A DNA stretch of 64,000 bases from Cryoendolithus antarcticus (taxonomy: Eukaryota; Ascomycota; Dothideomycetes; Cladosporiales; Cladosporiaceae): assembly GCA_002077065.1 (NCBI GenBank), contig NAJO01000043.1, positions 248,001 to 312,000 of the forward strand, written 5' to 3'. Shown here piece by piece: positions 11,217-22,074 of this stretch. Within the stretch, counting starts at the first letter, position 1; each line of letters starts with the position of its first letter. A model generated the notes under the pieces. It saw nothing but the letters and a program-made list of their open reading frames with translations, made no database searches and had not been told where the DNA came from. A program made the translations under genes and the position numbers.

Positions 11217-12040
11217 ATGATCGTTGAGGCTGAGAGGGACAATTTCGAAGTCTTTCGCGACTGCCTATCAACTCCATTGATCGACAGACTCGCGCCACGA
11301 CCAGCGACGAGACGACGCCTGAAAGGCCGCGAGAACGAGATCAAGCCGGTCGTGCTAGATACTGGTGATGACACCAGTGCTGCTGAACTGAGCGACTTCA
11401 TCAAGGTGTGATCTATTTCAGTGATACTCTCCATTGCTACGGATCTTAGGCTGAGACTCCGAAGTACATTGCTGAAGAGATCTTCACGAATCTACCAACA
11501 GAGCTTCGTAGCTTGTCCTATGCCGCGATACAGAACGATGTACCCCTTGTGGACCGATACGCCACGCCTCTTGTTGGAGCTCAGCTGGATGCTGTACTAG
11601 AGCCATTGCCCAACAGCGTTGTCGAATCGCTCACATCTTACTCTCTTCTCGCGGATCCCTCAGATCTCCCGAATTTTCTGTCTCCAGTCTTATCCATCTA
11701 CATTGCTACGACCATTTCACCGCCGCCCGAGTACACACCGTCGCTCACAGCGTCCCGGCCCTCCGGATGCGAGATCTGCGCCCGAGAGCAGCTGCCTCTG
11801 ACCTACCACCATCTCATTCCACGCGAGATACACGCGAAGGCCGTAAAGCGAGGATGGCACGCCGAGTGGGAGCTGAACAAGGTGGCGTGGCTTTGTAGGC
11901 AGTGTCATAGCTTTTGCCATAAGATTGCTACCAATGAGGAGTTGGCCAAGGAACTTTTCAGCATCGAGTTGCTTCTTGAGAGGGAGGATGTGAGGAAGTG
12001 GGCTATGTGGGTTGGGAGGGTCAGGTGGAAAGCAAGGTGA
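11217..12040 (+). CDS. HNH-like zinc-binding domain protein, uncharacterised
   Basis: Two exons (11217-11405 and 11465-12040) with a 59-nt intron give 254 aa. The C-terminal half holds a CEIC ... YHHLIPREIHAKA ... CRQCHSFCH arrangement: two CxxC pairs bracketing the HHLIPR motif, which matches the layout of HNH nucleases with a structural zinc. A long helical tail rich in E, W and R follows. HNH domains cut nucleic acid in homing enzymes, restriction enzymes and some repair proteins; for this fungal family I know of no proven activity. The N-terminal half is without recognisable domain. No signal peptide or nuclear signal is obvious. The first ATG of the open frame was used as the start. Confidence 0.78.
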
Positions 12041-13883
12041 CGAGTGAGTAAGCGTAGGAAATCTAGAGCTGCTACTTTGATGCCGTGTTCCACTCAGCTC
12101 GAAGGCGCTGAAGCAAGATTGACGCATAGGTGGCTGTGCGGTTTCCAATGTAACCTCTAGGAGCGGTCGAAACTCTCCACGCGGATATAGCGAGTAGCTG
12201 CGATTGCAGTGTACAGTGATGCTCTGTGCCCACGCTGACGTGTCACAATTCGGCTGGCCTTTCACTTAAAGGTCTAGTCGCAAAATGCTCCGCCTCCTCG
12301 AGATTGGACCATAAGTGAACCTGCAGCCCTACGAGAGGAGCATGTATCTCAGCCTTAGTGACCGCCTTTGACGCGGGATGGAAGTTAAGAATGTGGCTGG
12401 ATGCTGGTTGCGAGAGCTCCAGAGCTCAGCCCTACGAGTCAGTACGGCTGATCATGGCTTCGCCTGGGTTGACAAGCTAGGGAAGATCGACACATGGGGA
12501 TTGATCGCTTCGAGGATGTGAGCTTCGGTCCAGATACGCGACTCTCTGCAATTTACGTGCTCTGATACCTGGTAACTCGAATGAGGAGCGATTGGACGGC
12601 TCACCGCAAATCGTCCAGTCTGCCAGGGTTAGGCGTTGACTTCACGCCATGTGGCACGACCGCACCTTTCTGCAAGCCCAAACTTTGCCATTGCTTGTCG
12701 GAGGAAATTCCTGTCGAAATCTACGCGAGTGAACGCAATAGACAGCAAGCGAGGGTGGATCCTGCAGCATGGTCATAGCCCACGCGATGAATGCATGCTT
12801 CCGCTGCCATGTGTAGCCACCAGCGCAAGCCACGAAACTGCTGTCGGCGACATGTTGTGGCTTTGCTATGCCCAAGATCGTCGGATCAGGCAATCATGAT
12901 GTGCTGGCACGTCACAGTAGACCAATCGAGATTCACGACACCTGATGCAACAGCTTTTTCCCGCTGCAGCATTTCGAGAGCCAATGCTGATTGCAGAGCG
13001 ACCACCTCTGGAGCTCGTCGAAGCCACGTGTGGGTGATAGGGCTGCATACCGCTGCATACCCGCTGCATACGCGAGACGCCCATCGCTTCGGAGCTGCCG
13101 CGAAGCATGCGATGTCAAAGGTCAGGGATATCGCGACAGGCAAAGAGACAGGGCAGCTCTTGTGGTATACTGGGGCAGATCATCGATCATGGGCGTCGCT
13201 AAAGCAACGCCTTGAGGTGCTGTTCGCTGCGCACGGCAATGTTCGGATAGGTGATAGCATGTCTTGTTATATACACAGTGCGTCCTTGGACTCGAGTTCA
13301 CCGCCTGACTGAGCGTGATTATGCCGTCGACAGACGCTGAGCGATCGACTCATCGCTCGACTTCACTACCGTGTCAATGTGGAAGCATTCGGCAGTTCAT
13401 GTAGATCTGTATCTCGCACAGACGAGCAGTGAATCCCTGAAGATTACGCACGGACAAAATCTGTAAAAGCTTGCCGCCGCGGGGCATGTGTATGCGCGTC
13501 TCACGTTCTTTGCTGAGCCTCTTCTCACTGGTACCACCCTAGCGACATCGAAATCGACATACTATTCGGCTACCGATCGCAGCAAGGGCCACCTACTACA
13601 GGTACCGCATGAACCTTTGATGCACCATCCCGTCTGTACCGCTGCAGCAGCATTGTATCCCGCGAGCTAAGCCTCTGCGCCATCCCCTACAACATACCTA
13701 CGCTACCCCGAATACCACGCTACCTGCAGGGAAGCTCTCGTAGACCGTATATCTTCGCGGTATCTCCTGAGTTGAGCAACGATCTGCACTCCCGACTGAA
13801 GTGCTCCAGCCTCAGGCCTAGGACACCGGGCACACTAACCTAGCTAGCAATATACCTCCGAGGATCGCTGGATCTGGGCAAAC
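12041..13883. other. intergenic, 1.8 kb
   Basis: I see no supportable gene. The longest frames (for example 173 codons at 12791-13312, plus) start without ATG support or have scattered composition and no domain. One small tandem repeat is present near 13041. Confidence 0.45.
13041..13071. repeat. three tandem copies of a 10-mer
   Basis: The decamer cgctgcatac occurs three times in a row (the first copy begins with g, and one extra c lies between copies two and three). It is short and non-coding; no function can be inferred. Confidence 0.7.
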
Positions 13884-15738
13884 ATGGCATTCCCCGGGCA
13901 GCAATACGGCGGTGGTCACTACGGTGCACCTCCACCACAGAACTATGGCTATCAGCAACCTCCTCCACAGCAATACTCGTAAGCGAGCGATGTGCCACGA
14001 TCCGTAACTTGATACTGATATCTTGATCAGTCCCTACGGTGCGCCGAGTCCACAGCCTCAGTATAATGGCGGCGGATATGGGGGTGGCTACCAGCAGCCT
14101 CCTCCGCAACAATCGTACCAACAAGCTCCTTCACCCCAGCCTTATGGTGGCTACGGCCCACCTGGCGGGCAGCCTGGACCAGCACCGCATGCTCAGGCCA
14201 TGCATAACACAGGTATGTCATTCGGTCGCAGCCCTTGCCATGATCACTAACGAAATGTGCAACAGGCTACGGTCAGCCTCCCCCGCCACCACAGCAAGTG
14301 CAGAGTTTCGGCCAGGGAGCTCCGCAAGGCTACTCATTTCAATATTCCAACTGCACAGGTCGACGAAAGGCGCTGTTGATCGGCGTCAACTACTTCGGCC
14401 AGCGAGGTCAGCTGAGAGGGTGCATCAATGATGTTAAGAACATGTCGAGCTACCTCAACGGCTATTTTGGCTACAAGAGAGAGGACATGGTGTGCCTGAC
14501 AGACGACCAGCAGTCTCCAATGAGCCAGCCGACCAAAGCAAACATCTTGCGTGCGATGCATTGGCTTGTCAAGGACGCACGCCCGAACGATTCGCTCTTC
14601 TTTCACTACTCTGGACACGGCGGGCAGACAAAAGATTTGGATGGCGATGAAGATGATGGTTACGATGAGGTGATATACCCGGTCGACTTCAGGGAGGCCG
14701 GTCATATTGTGGACGACGAGATGCACAGGATCATGTTAGTGGCTTGCGGCGCGTTTCACTTCACTCCGTGTGGCTGCTTACAAACTCACACAGGGTTGCG
14801 CCACTCCAGCCTGGTGTCCGTCTGACAGCCATCTTTGACTCTTGCCACTCCGGCTCTGCACTCGATCTTCCATACATCTACTCGACCCAAGGCGTGCTCA
14901 AAGAACCCAACCTTGCGAAGGAGGCTGGCCAAGGTCTGCTCGGCATCGTATCGTCTTACGCACGCGGCGATCTCGGCGGTATGGCTTCGACTGCCATGGG
15001 CCTGTTCAAGAAGGTCACATCTGGCGGCGACTCATACGAGCGCAACCTGCGCACTAAGACGAGCCCCGCGGATGTCATCATGTGGAGTGGCAGTAAGGAC
15101 AGCCAGACATCGTATGTTGACCCTTCCACCGTTGTTGAGCCCGAGACAGCGTTCTGGGATGCGAACGCTTTTGCACCCTTTTACAACGCCTATGTGCCGC
15201 ACAGAGATATGGCTGGTGCCATTCTTATCTGACGCACTTGATGTGCTTGCGATGTCGTGCACTTAGCGAGGCGTTGGGGGATCTGAGCGACTTTGAATGT
15301 TTCGCGCGCTTGAGGCGCCTGCGAGTGTATAGCAGTCGATAGTGCCGTATCAGCCTCCTGTCCCTTCGCCTCGAAGCATCCCTCGTGGATGGTTCTTGGC
15401 GTCGGGACAACGAGTTGCGTTGGCACTATATCTGCAAGTACTATCAGCATACAACAAGCACCTACTGACCATACATCCTCTGCAGGCAAGATGCAAACAT
15501 CGCCGGCCAAGCCACAGGCGCCATGTCCTGGGCCTTCGTGGCGGCGCTCAAGAAGAATCCGCAGCAAAGCTACGTGCAACTGCTCAACAGTATCCGCGAA
15601 GAGTTGGAGACTAAGTACACCCAGAAGCCGCAGTTGAGCTGCAGTCATCCGCTGGGTGAGTAAATGCCTGTTTCTCACCATCGAAGGCAGCAATGCTAAC
15701 TGGCACAACTAGATACGAATCTGTTGTACGTCATGTAG
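13884..15738 (+). CDS. type I metacaspase
   Basis: Six exons (13884-13978, 14031-14212, 14266-14734, 14794-15111, 15486-15655, 15713-15738) close exactly to 419 aa. Metacaspases are calcium-dependent cysteine proteases that cut after Arg/Lys and act in stress response, aggregate clearance and death. Seen: an N-terminal Gly/Pro/Gln/Tyr-rich prodomain (about residues 1-115), the catalytic His210 in HYSGHGG, catalytic Cys266 in [14 protein letters not shown], and the C-terminal block MSWAF ... [13 protein letters not shown] ... [14 protein letters not shown]. The fourth intron, 374 nt (15112-15485), is far longer than its neighbours (52-59 nt). If retained it would add about 40 residues and end the protein at 15232, losing the C-terminal helix region. 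The tiny last exon encodes the conserved LLYVM end. Confidence 0.94.
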
Positions 15739-16619
15739 ACGTGCGCGAAGCTGCGGTACGGTTTGGAAATAACGACATGGTCAGCATGAACGGGATACAG
15801 GGCTAGGGAAATGGAGGTAAGGCACGTCCCGGAGGGCTGTACAGGACCGTCATCAGGGAGGAATCGTAGGTGCTTCGATGCAGCAAACACGAAGGACTGT
15901 AATAAAAGTCGGCGTTGAATATACTGGAATGGTACGACATGCCGCAACAGTCCATCCCACGAGACCCATTGGCTCTTGATTATCACGAAACCATTCCTTG
16001 GCTTCAGCACGTGCTACTGCAAAGAACAGTGATCCAGTTCGATCGCTTACACTGGTGTCACCAAACAGACTGGTACGCTATTAGGTCGCCGGAGAGTTGG
16101 GGCTTGCCCCGCTTTTCGGCACGGTGCTGCAATGTGAACGTCATGCAGCAGCCGAATCGACTTCATCTCAGCCTCTCAATCTATCTTCGCTGCTGACAAT
16201 GTGTAACAGATGGGGCTGGCATTGGCGCGCAACCTTGGGTTACAGACTCTCATATGTCTGAGACACTCCTTGTCAAAATCACCATGACAATAGTAAAGTC
16301 TCGGCTCGGACCCAGACGGAGCCGAGACAACGTTGCTGGTGAGCCTCGTAGTGACGAGCACACGCGGCGCATATGCACGCTTGCGGGCTCGCGTCTGCTG
16401 CGGCCCCGGGCAGTAGCCAGGTACAGAAGGTCTATTTCTTCCATGGCGTGGTCGTGAATGCGGAGGTGCATAGTTGGAGGGCACCGAGGAGCCGAACATG
16501 TCACTATGTAAGTTTACGTGCGAGGCGGGAGGTTGCCATGTTGACTGGTGAAGTTCACTTTTCATCTCGTTCTCTGTCATCTCTTCCTATCTCTTACACG
16601 GCAGACTACAGAAGCGAAG
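15739..16619. other. intergenic, upstream of the carboxylesterase
   Basis: Promoter and leader of the secreted esterase gene. A frame open from 16548 simply extends the esterase frame upstream of its ATG. Nothing else is supported. Confidence 0.45.
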
Positions 16620-18624
16620 ATGAAGTTCTCAGTTGCAGCTGCTACGTTGGGCTTGGCTAGTGCGGTCAATGCGCAGGGTGGCTATGGCTCGAACAGCACC
16701 AACAGCACCATCCCGACCAACAGTAGCATACCCACCAACAGCAGCTCGCCTGCACTTCCCATCGTGGACTTGGGTTATGAGCTCCACCAGGCTACCAGTT
16801 TCAACGCTACCGGACGGTACTACAACTTCCTGAATATCCGCTACGCCGCTCCCCCGATCGGCAACCTTCGCTTCAAGGCACCGCAATCACCAGCCCTCAA
16901 TCGCTCGGTCGTTCAGGATGGGTCCGTAGAGCGCATCTGCCCGCAAGCTGCGCCTGCCTGGTACAGTCTGGCGACGCCTTTCATCACAAACTACCTTACG
17001 ACAGGCAACACAATCTTCAACGCCTCGTTCTTCGGTAACACTACCATTCCGGGTGTCACACCTGGCACGACAACACCTACAGCTCAAGAAGCACGAGCGC
17101 TGGGCGGGCTAGATAAGCGCGCGACTATAGATACAACCGAGGATTGCCTGTTCCTCGATGTGGTCGTTCCTCAAGAGATCTACGAGAGCCGCAACCGCGG
17201 CTATGGCGCCCCGGTACTTGTCTGGATTTACGGTGGTGGCTACACAGCGGGCTCGAAGAGCGGTTCCGGCAATCCTGCGGGTCTGCTCGCTCGTAGTGAA
17301 GCGGACGGCAACAGGGGTGTGATCTACGTCTCCCTTAATTACAGGCTTGGCGCATTTGGCTGGCTTTCGGGATCCACATTCCAGAAGACCGGGACTGCCA
17401 ACGCAGGTCTGCATGACCAGCGCTTTGCACTTGAGTGGGTGAAGGAGAACATTGCGCTCTTCGGTGGTGATCCAAACCGTGTAACTGTCTTCGGTGAGAG
17501 TGCTGGTGGCGGCTCCATCATGCATCAGATCACTGCATATGGTGGCGAGAAAGGTCCCGTGCCTTTCGTCCAGGCAGTCTTGCAGAGCCCTGGGTGGCAG
17601 CCACTCGTCTCGAACCAGCAGCAAGAGCAGACTTTGAACTACTTCCTCGGTGTCCTGAACGTATCGACCATTGAGGAGGCACGACAATTGTCTACGGAGG
17701 CGTTGCAGGCAGCAAATCGGGTGCAGATCAAGTACGCGAACTACGGCAGCTTCATATACGGACCGTCGGTCGATGGCGATTTCGTGCCACAACTTCCTGG
17801 AGAGCTCCTTCTGCACGGACAATTCGATAAGAGTGTGAGGGTCATGGTTGGACACAACGCACAGGAGGTGAGTGATTTCAAAATAAATGAGGGAGACATT
17901 TCTGATGACAGCGCAGGGACTTCTCTTTACTCCTCCGTTCATCCAGAACAACACCGACTTTATCACGGCGATCAACACAGTCCTTCCGACGACTCGTGCG
18001 TGGCCTTATGTCACCAAGTAAGTCACGAGACCCTATTAGCCTCACTACACATCACTAACGGTCGACCAGCTACATCTCCTCAACACTCTACCCAGCAGTC
18101 TACGATGGCTCCCAAGCCCAAGGCTACAAGGAGATCATCGCCCGTGCAGCGGCCTTCGTCTCAGAGGTACGTTGCACCCACTCTGACTCTACACATAAGT
18201 TACTAATGTCGCGGCCCTCTAGCTGATCTTCACCTGCAACACCTTCTACCTTGACAAAGCCTACAACAACATGACTTACGCCTACTTCTTCACCGTACCA
18301 CCGGCGCTCCACGGGTTCGACATCCCGTACACGTACTACAACGGGCCGAACCCTTCGGTTTACAGTGCGACTGTTGCGCTGGCACTGCAGGAGTACATTA
18401 CGAGCTTTGCTGAGGTACACATCACCACAAACTGGCTTTATGTGGGGCGAAGTAGCTGACATGACATGCAGACTGGCAACCCGAACGATAATGGCGTGCC
18501 ATACTTCAATATGTATGGTAACAACGCCACGGTGCAGACCCTCGCAATCGGTGATATTCGCGAGGCGACAGACCCGACGGCGAACGCTAGATGTGACTGG
18601 TGGCAGAAGGCTTTGTACGTCTGA
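16620..18624 (+). CDS. secreted type-B carboxylesterase/lipase
   Basis: Five exons (16620-17867, 17917-18017, 18070-18166, 18223-18414, 18472-18624) give 596 aa. The fold is the alpha/beta hydrolase of the carboxylesterase type B family, which hydrolyses carboxylic esters outside the cell. Seen: signal peptide MKFSVAAATLGLASAVNAQ, then an Asn/Ser/Thr stretch with repeated NST/NSS sequons, the entry block FLNIRYAAPPIGNLRF, the disulfide region EDCLFLDVVVP, oxyanion hole GGGYTAGS, and the nucleophile elbow FGESAGGGS with Ser294. The distal acid and His lie in the later exons and were not pinned down. An internal KR at about residues 166-167 could be a Kex2 site. It is convergent with the Zn2Cys6 gene (stops about 150 nt apart). 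Confidence 0.93.
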
Positions 18625-18775
18625 GCAATGCGAGATTGGCGAAGTGGTAATGAGTAATGCGAGAAGGTCGAGTGGCGATGTATGCTGACCTTTACGAATA
18701 CTATATAATGTAGATGTGGGCTCGCTAGCTCGTACGATGCACAGCCCTCACTCGGACTGGGATTTGTCCTCACCT

Positions 18776-21590
18776 TCACCTACTTCCATAACTGGGGCCC
18801 GCCATATACTTGGGCGCTGGTATGAACGTGTATGCCTCAGAGCCCATACCCACATCGGACATATCTCCTACAGCACCACCAAGACCATTGTTGAGCATAT
18901 CGGCACCCACGTGATTGCCAACCGCGGAGTACGCACCAGGTATATTCGTCGAAGACGCACCAGGACCGGTGTTCCAGTCCGCGCCAGTGAAATTCGAGAT
19001 GTCGAAGTCCTCCAAATCTAGCTGACCGGTGTTGGTCTCGACGGGGAAGTACTTGTCCCACTCGTTCTGTACACAATATTAGCACCGGATTCATACAGTA
19101 GGAGTGCCAGCAACACAAGCTTACCCAGTCAATGTCTTCCATCGAAATCTCACCTAAGCCACCAGCACCATTATTGATGCTTCCCTGCCGACTCGACGGA
19201 CCCTGCGAATCTGACGTAGGCGTCCGATCAAGCGTCGCTGGTGGCGGCGGACTTGCCATTGGGAATGTGAACTGTGCGGTGGGTACAACGGGGACTGGGG
19301 CTTGTGCCTGTGAGTAGATATCATTGAACGATTGCTGTTGCTGTCGCGACTGCGTCTGTGCTGGCTGTGCTCGTGGTATCGAAAGTGGTTGCGCCTTGGG
19401 CACTGGTAGATGCTGGAGTGGTTTGGGCTGAGCCGATTCTTCGGGTATCTCTCGTAGACCTGACTTGTTGCCCATCGACGTGATGCGGGCTTCGAGCTGC
19501 GTCGTCGATCGTATTCGCCGCATTTGAGAATAAATCTCAAGCCTATCTCGCAAGTCTGTAATGACTAGCTCGGCTTTCTGCTTCGGTGAGAGATGCGAAG
19601 GAATGTCGAAGATATAGTCCAGACATCGCCATATCTTTGCTGCGTCTTTCCGCATCGGGTAGGCGTAGACTTCGACCATTAGTAGCAGCGCTGAGTGATA
19701 CTGGTTGAACGCGCCTTTGTACCAGACCCATGCTGTGAGATTGTGATCGGTCTCCATTGCTATGGCATTCTCCATCTGCGATAGTCCTGATTGAATGAGA
19801 ACTTGACGCAAGCGATCAGGCATACGAGTCGTTGTGCTGAAGAGATACCGATGCAGAATCGTAATGATCATGCCGTTTACTCCTAGCGCCATCACATGCT
19901 TCGCAAAAGTGTGCACAGGGATTTCGTCGTTGAGCATGGGATAGTATGTAGACTCCAACATGTTGCGGAACTTTTGCACGCGAACCAATATGCTAGTAAG
20001 CGATTTCTTCTTTCTGTCCAAAGCGATGATGTCGAACCACACTTGCCGCCGCATCTCGACACACTCCGTCCGTATGCGGAACAGCGTATTGTCAGTCCAG
20101 TGTGTTTTGTCCTTAAGTGGCTCGGAGGCATTGATCAGATCGTCGTCGTTGACATTGAGCGGAAACTTGGTGTCATAGTCATCAATTCTGATCTGTGGTC
20201 TTGGACCCGTAGCTTCGCACGTCCGTTGATCAAGAAAGCATAGCTGATGCCATATCAAACGTCGTATGTGAACTTCTATGGGTGTCATATTATAGTGACT
20301 GCCATCGCGATGCAAGCCCATGCACTCTCCCAATCGTATAGCAGTCCCCACGAGTGCCGAATGTGCTCTCGAGACCTCAGCCCGCACAAGTGGAATAAGA
20401 TATGATACGAAGGCTTGCATGGTGTCGATCTTCGTCGTCCGAAGGAAATTAGCCTTGCTCAATGCCATCTCGGTTCCAGATCTCAGACTGTCAATCAATG
20501 CAGTCTTGGATGTCCCAAACTGGGAAAGCACCCGCTCGTTCGTCAAGCTCACCGCAGAAGAGAACATCGTCGCAAAGATGACCGCCTGCAACGAAGGCAA
20601 TGGCTCCATTCCCGCTCTGATAGACTCCCAGAATAAAGCATACTGCGCCTCTAAGCTCGGCCGGTGTGCAATCTTCGCCACAGGATGAACCGCATACCAG
20701 TACTGCGCCATCAGTGCATCAGCCGCCACGATTGAGGGCAAATACTCCAGCAAGCTTGTCGTCGAGTTCGTCCCCGGGAAGAACAGACTTGATGCAGGGG
20801 CGATGTAATCCGGCCCCGGCCCAATGTACGACTTCGGCGAAGCCTGCAGCTTGATACGACTACCCGATGGCGGTTCTAGACTAGGCACGTCCCGATGATC
20901 GACTTGCAGTGGTGAGCGTCCCCATCTCGACTTGCCAGTCCTCACGTCTTCCAGCGTGTCGTTCAGCTCATCCATAAGCTTCGGTCGAACCCAGCCTCCA
21001 ATGCGGTCAGTAATGCGCATCTTGCCCATCTGTACGCCAAGATCCATCATCTCGTCGTCGGCGTTATCTTCGTAGCCTGCATCTAGAGCGGCAAGTGGGC
21101 TAGGCTCGAGCGCCACTTCGTCCTCTTCTGAAGGCAGATCATCGTCGCCTTCTACTGGATGAGTCTCCGTACTCTCTGAGGCCGCAACACTCGAGCCACC
21201 GAGATGCGGTCGTACGGTTTGGCTGGCAACTTCACGTTCCAGGCCCTTTTCGAGCGCACCCATGCGCTCCTTCATCTCCGCGAGCTTCAGCTGGCTTTGG
21301 GAGTCTAGAGATGGGGCGAGGTAGAGGCAGTCGCGCTTGAAGCGCGTGCAGTTCGTACATGGCGCGAGCTTGTCGCATTTCAGCTTTCGACGCCGGCACT
21401 CGAGACATGATGTGATAATGCGGTTTCGTCGCCGAATGCGAGAGATACCTGGGCCTTGGCGGGCGGTTTCGGGGGGAGATGTCGAAACGGCGTCGCGGAA
21501 GGCACTGAGATTGGTCGTAGCTGCTTTCGGGCTCTCTTGATCGGTCCCAGCGGCAGATGCCGTGGGCTGATAGAGCCACGAGTCTGCCAT
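18776..21590 (-). CDS. Zn(II)2Cys6 transcription factor
   Basis: Two exons (19125-21590 and 18776-19066) with a 58-nt intron give 918 aa. Seen: an N-terminal binuclear cluster CLECRRRKLKCDKLAPCTNC ending in RFKRDC (about residues 62-88), a following coiled coil (MKERMGALEKGLEREV), an acidic linker, and a central fungal-specific transcription factor domain (about residues 270-620, with LIWHQLCFLDQRTCEATGP-type block). The C-terminal 250 residues are Gln/Pro-rich, followed by Gly/Asn-rich sequence, likely an activation region. The frame is open one GTG codon upstream; the ATG at 21590 is the real first start. Target genes are unknown. The neighbouring esterase is a possible target by position only. 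Confidence 0.93.
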
Positions 21591-22074
21591 CACGGATAGA
21601 GGACCGAAGATACAATCGTTACGGCCGGATGGCAGCGTGGCGTAGGGCTGATGATAGTAAGATGACTACTGCATGCAGCAAGGACTCGCAACAGATCGTG
21701 CCATCCAGATTATTAGCTGGCATGGTATGGAATCGTTGAGGACATCGCTGCGACGTATCAGGCAGCCATTTAGTGCACCGTGTCGGACTCGCGAGGTATC
21801 GATCCGGTAGATCGTAGACATCGTTTGATAGCAAGTCCAGACTTCATCCTGGAGCTGACTCAGCACTAGCGAGAAACGTACAATTACCTGATCCAACGGA
21901 GAAGGTCGCTGGGACCATAGCATAGTATTGTACGAGTGGATTGCTCACTACTTTACACACTTACTATGTACAGAAGTCACATCATGCCATGCTCTATGGT
22001 ATACCCAACCTAGTGAACGCCCATGTTCACCTCCTGCGCTAGAATGCAGTTAAAGGTACGATCGTGTGTGCAAC
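21591..22074. other. intergenic
   Basis: The upstream region of the Zn2Cys6 gene and the 3' flank of the Hrd1 gene. Nothing further seen. Confidence 0.5.

Noticed and set aside
12791..13312. 173-codon plus-strand frame
   Set aside because: Overlaps several equally long frames in other phases and has no recognisable feature.
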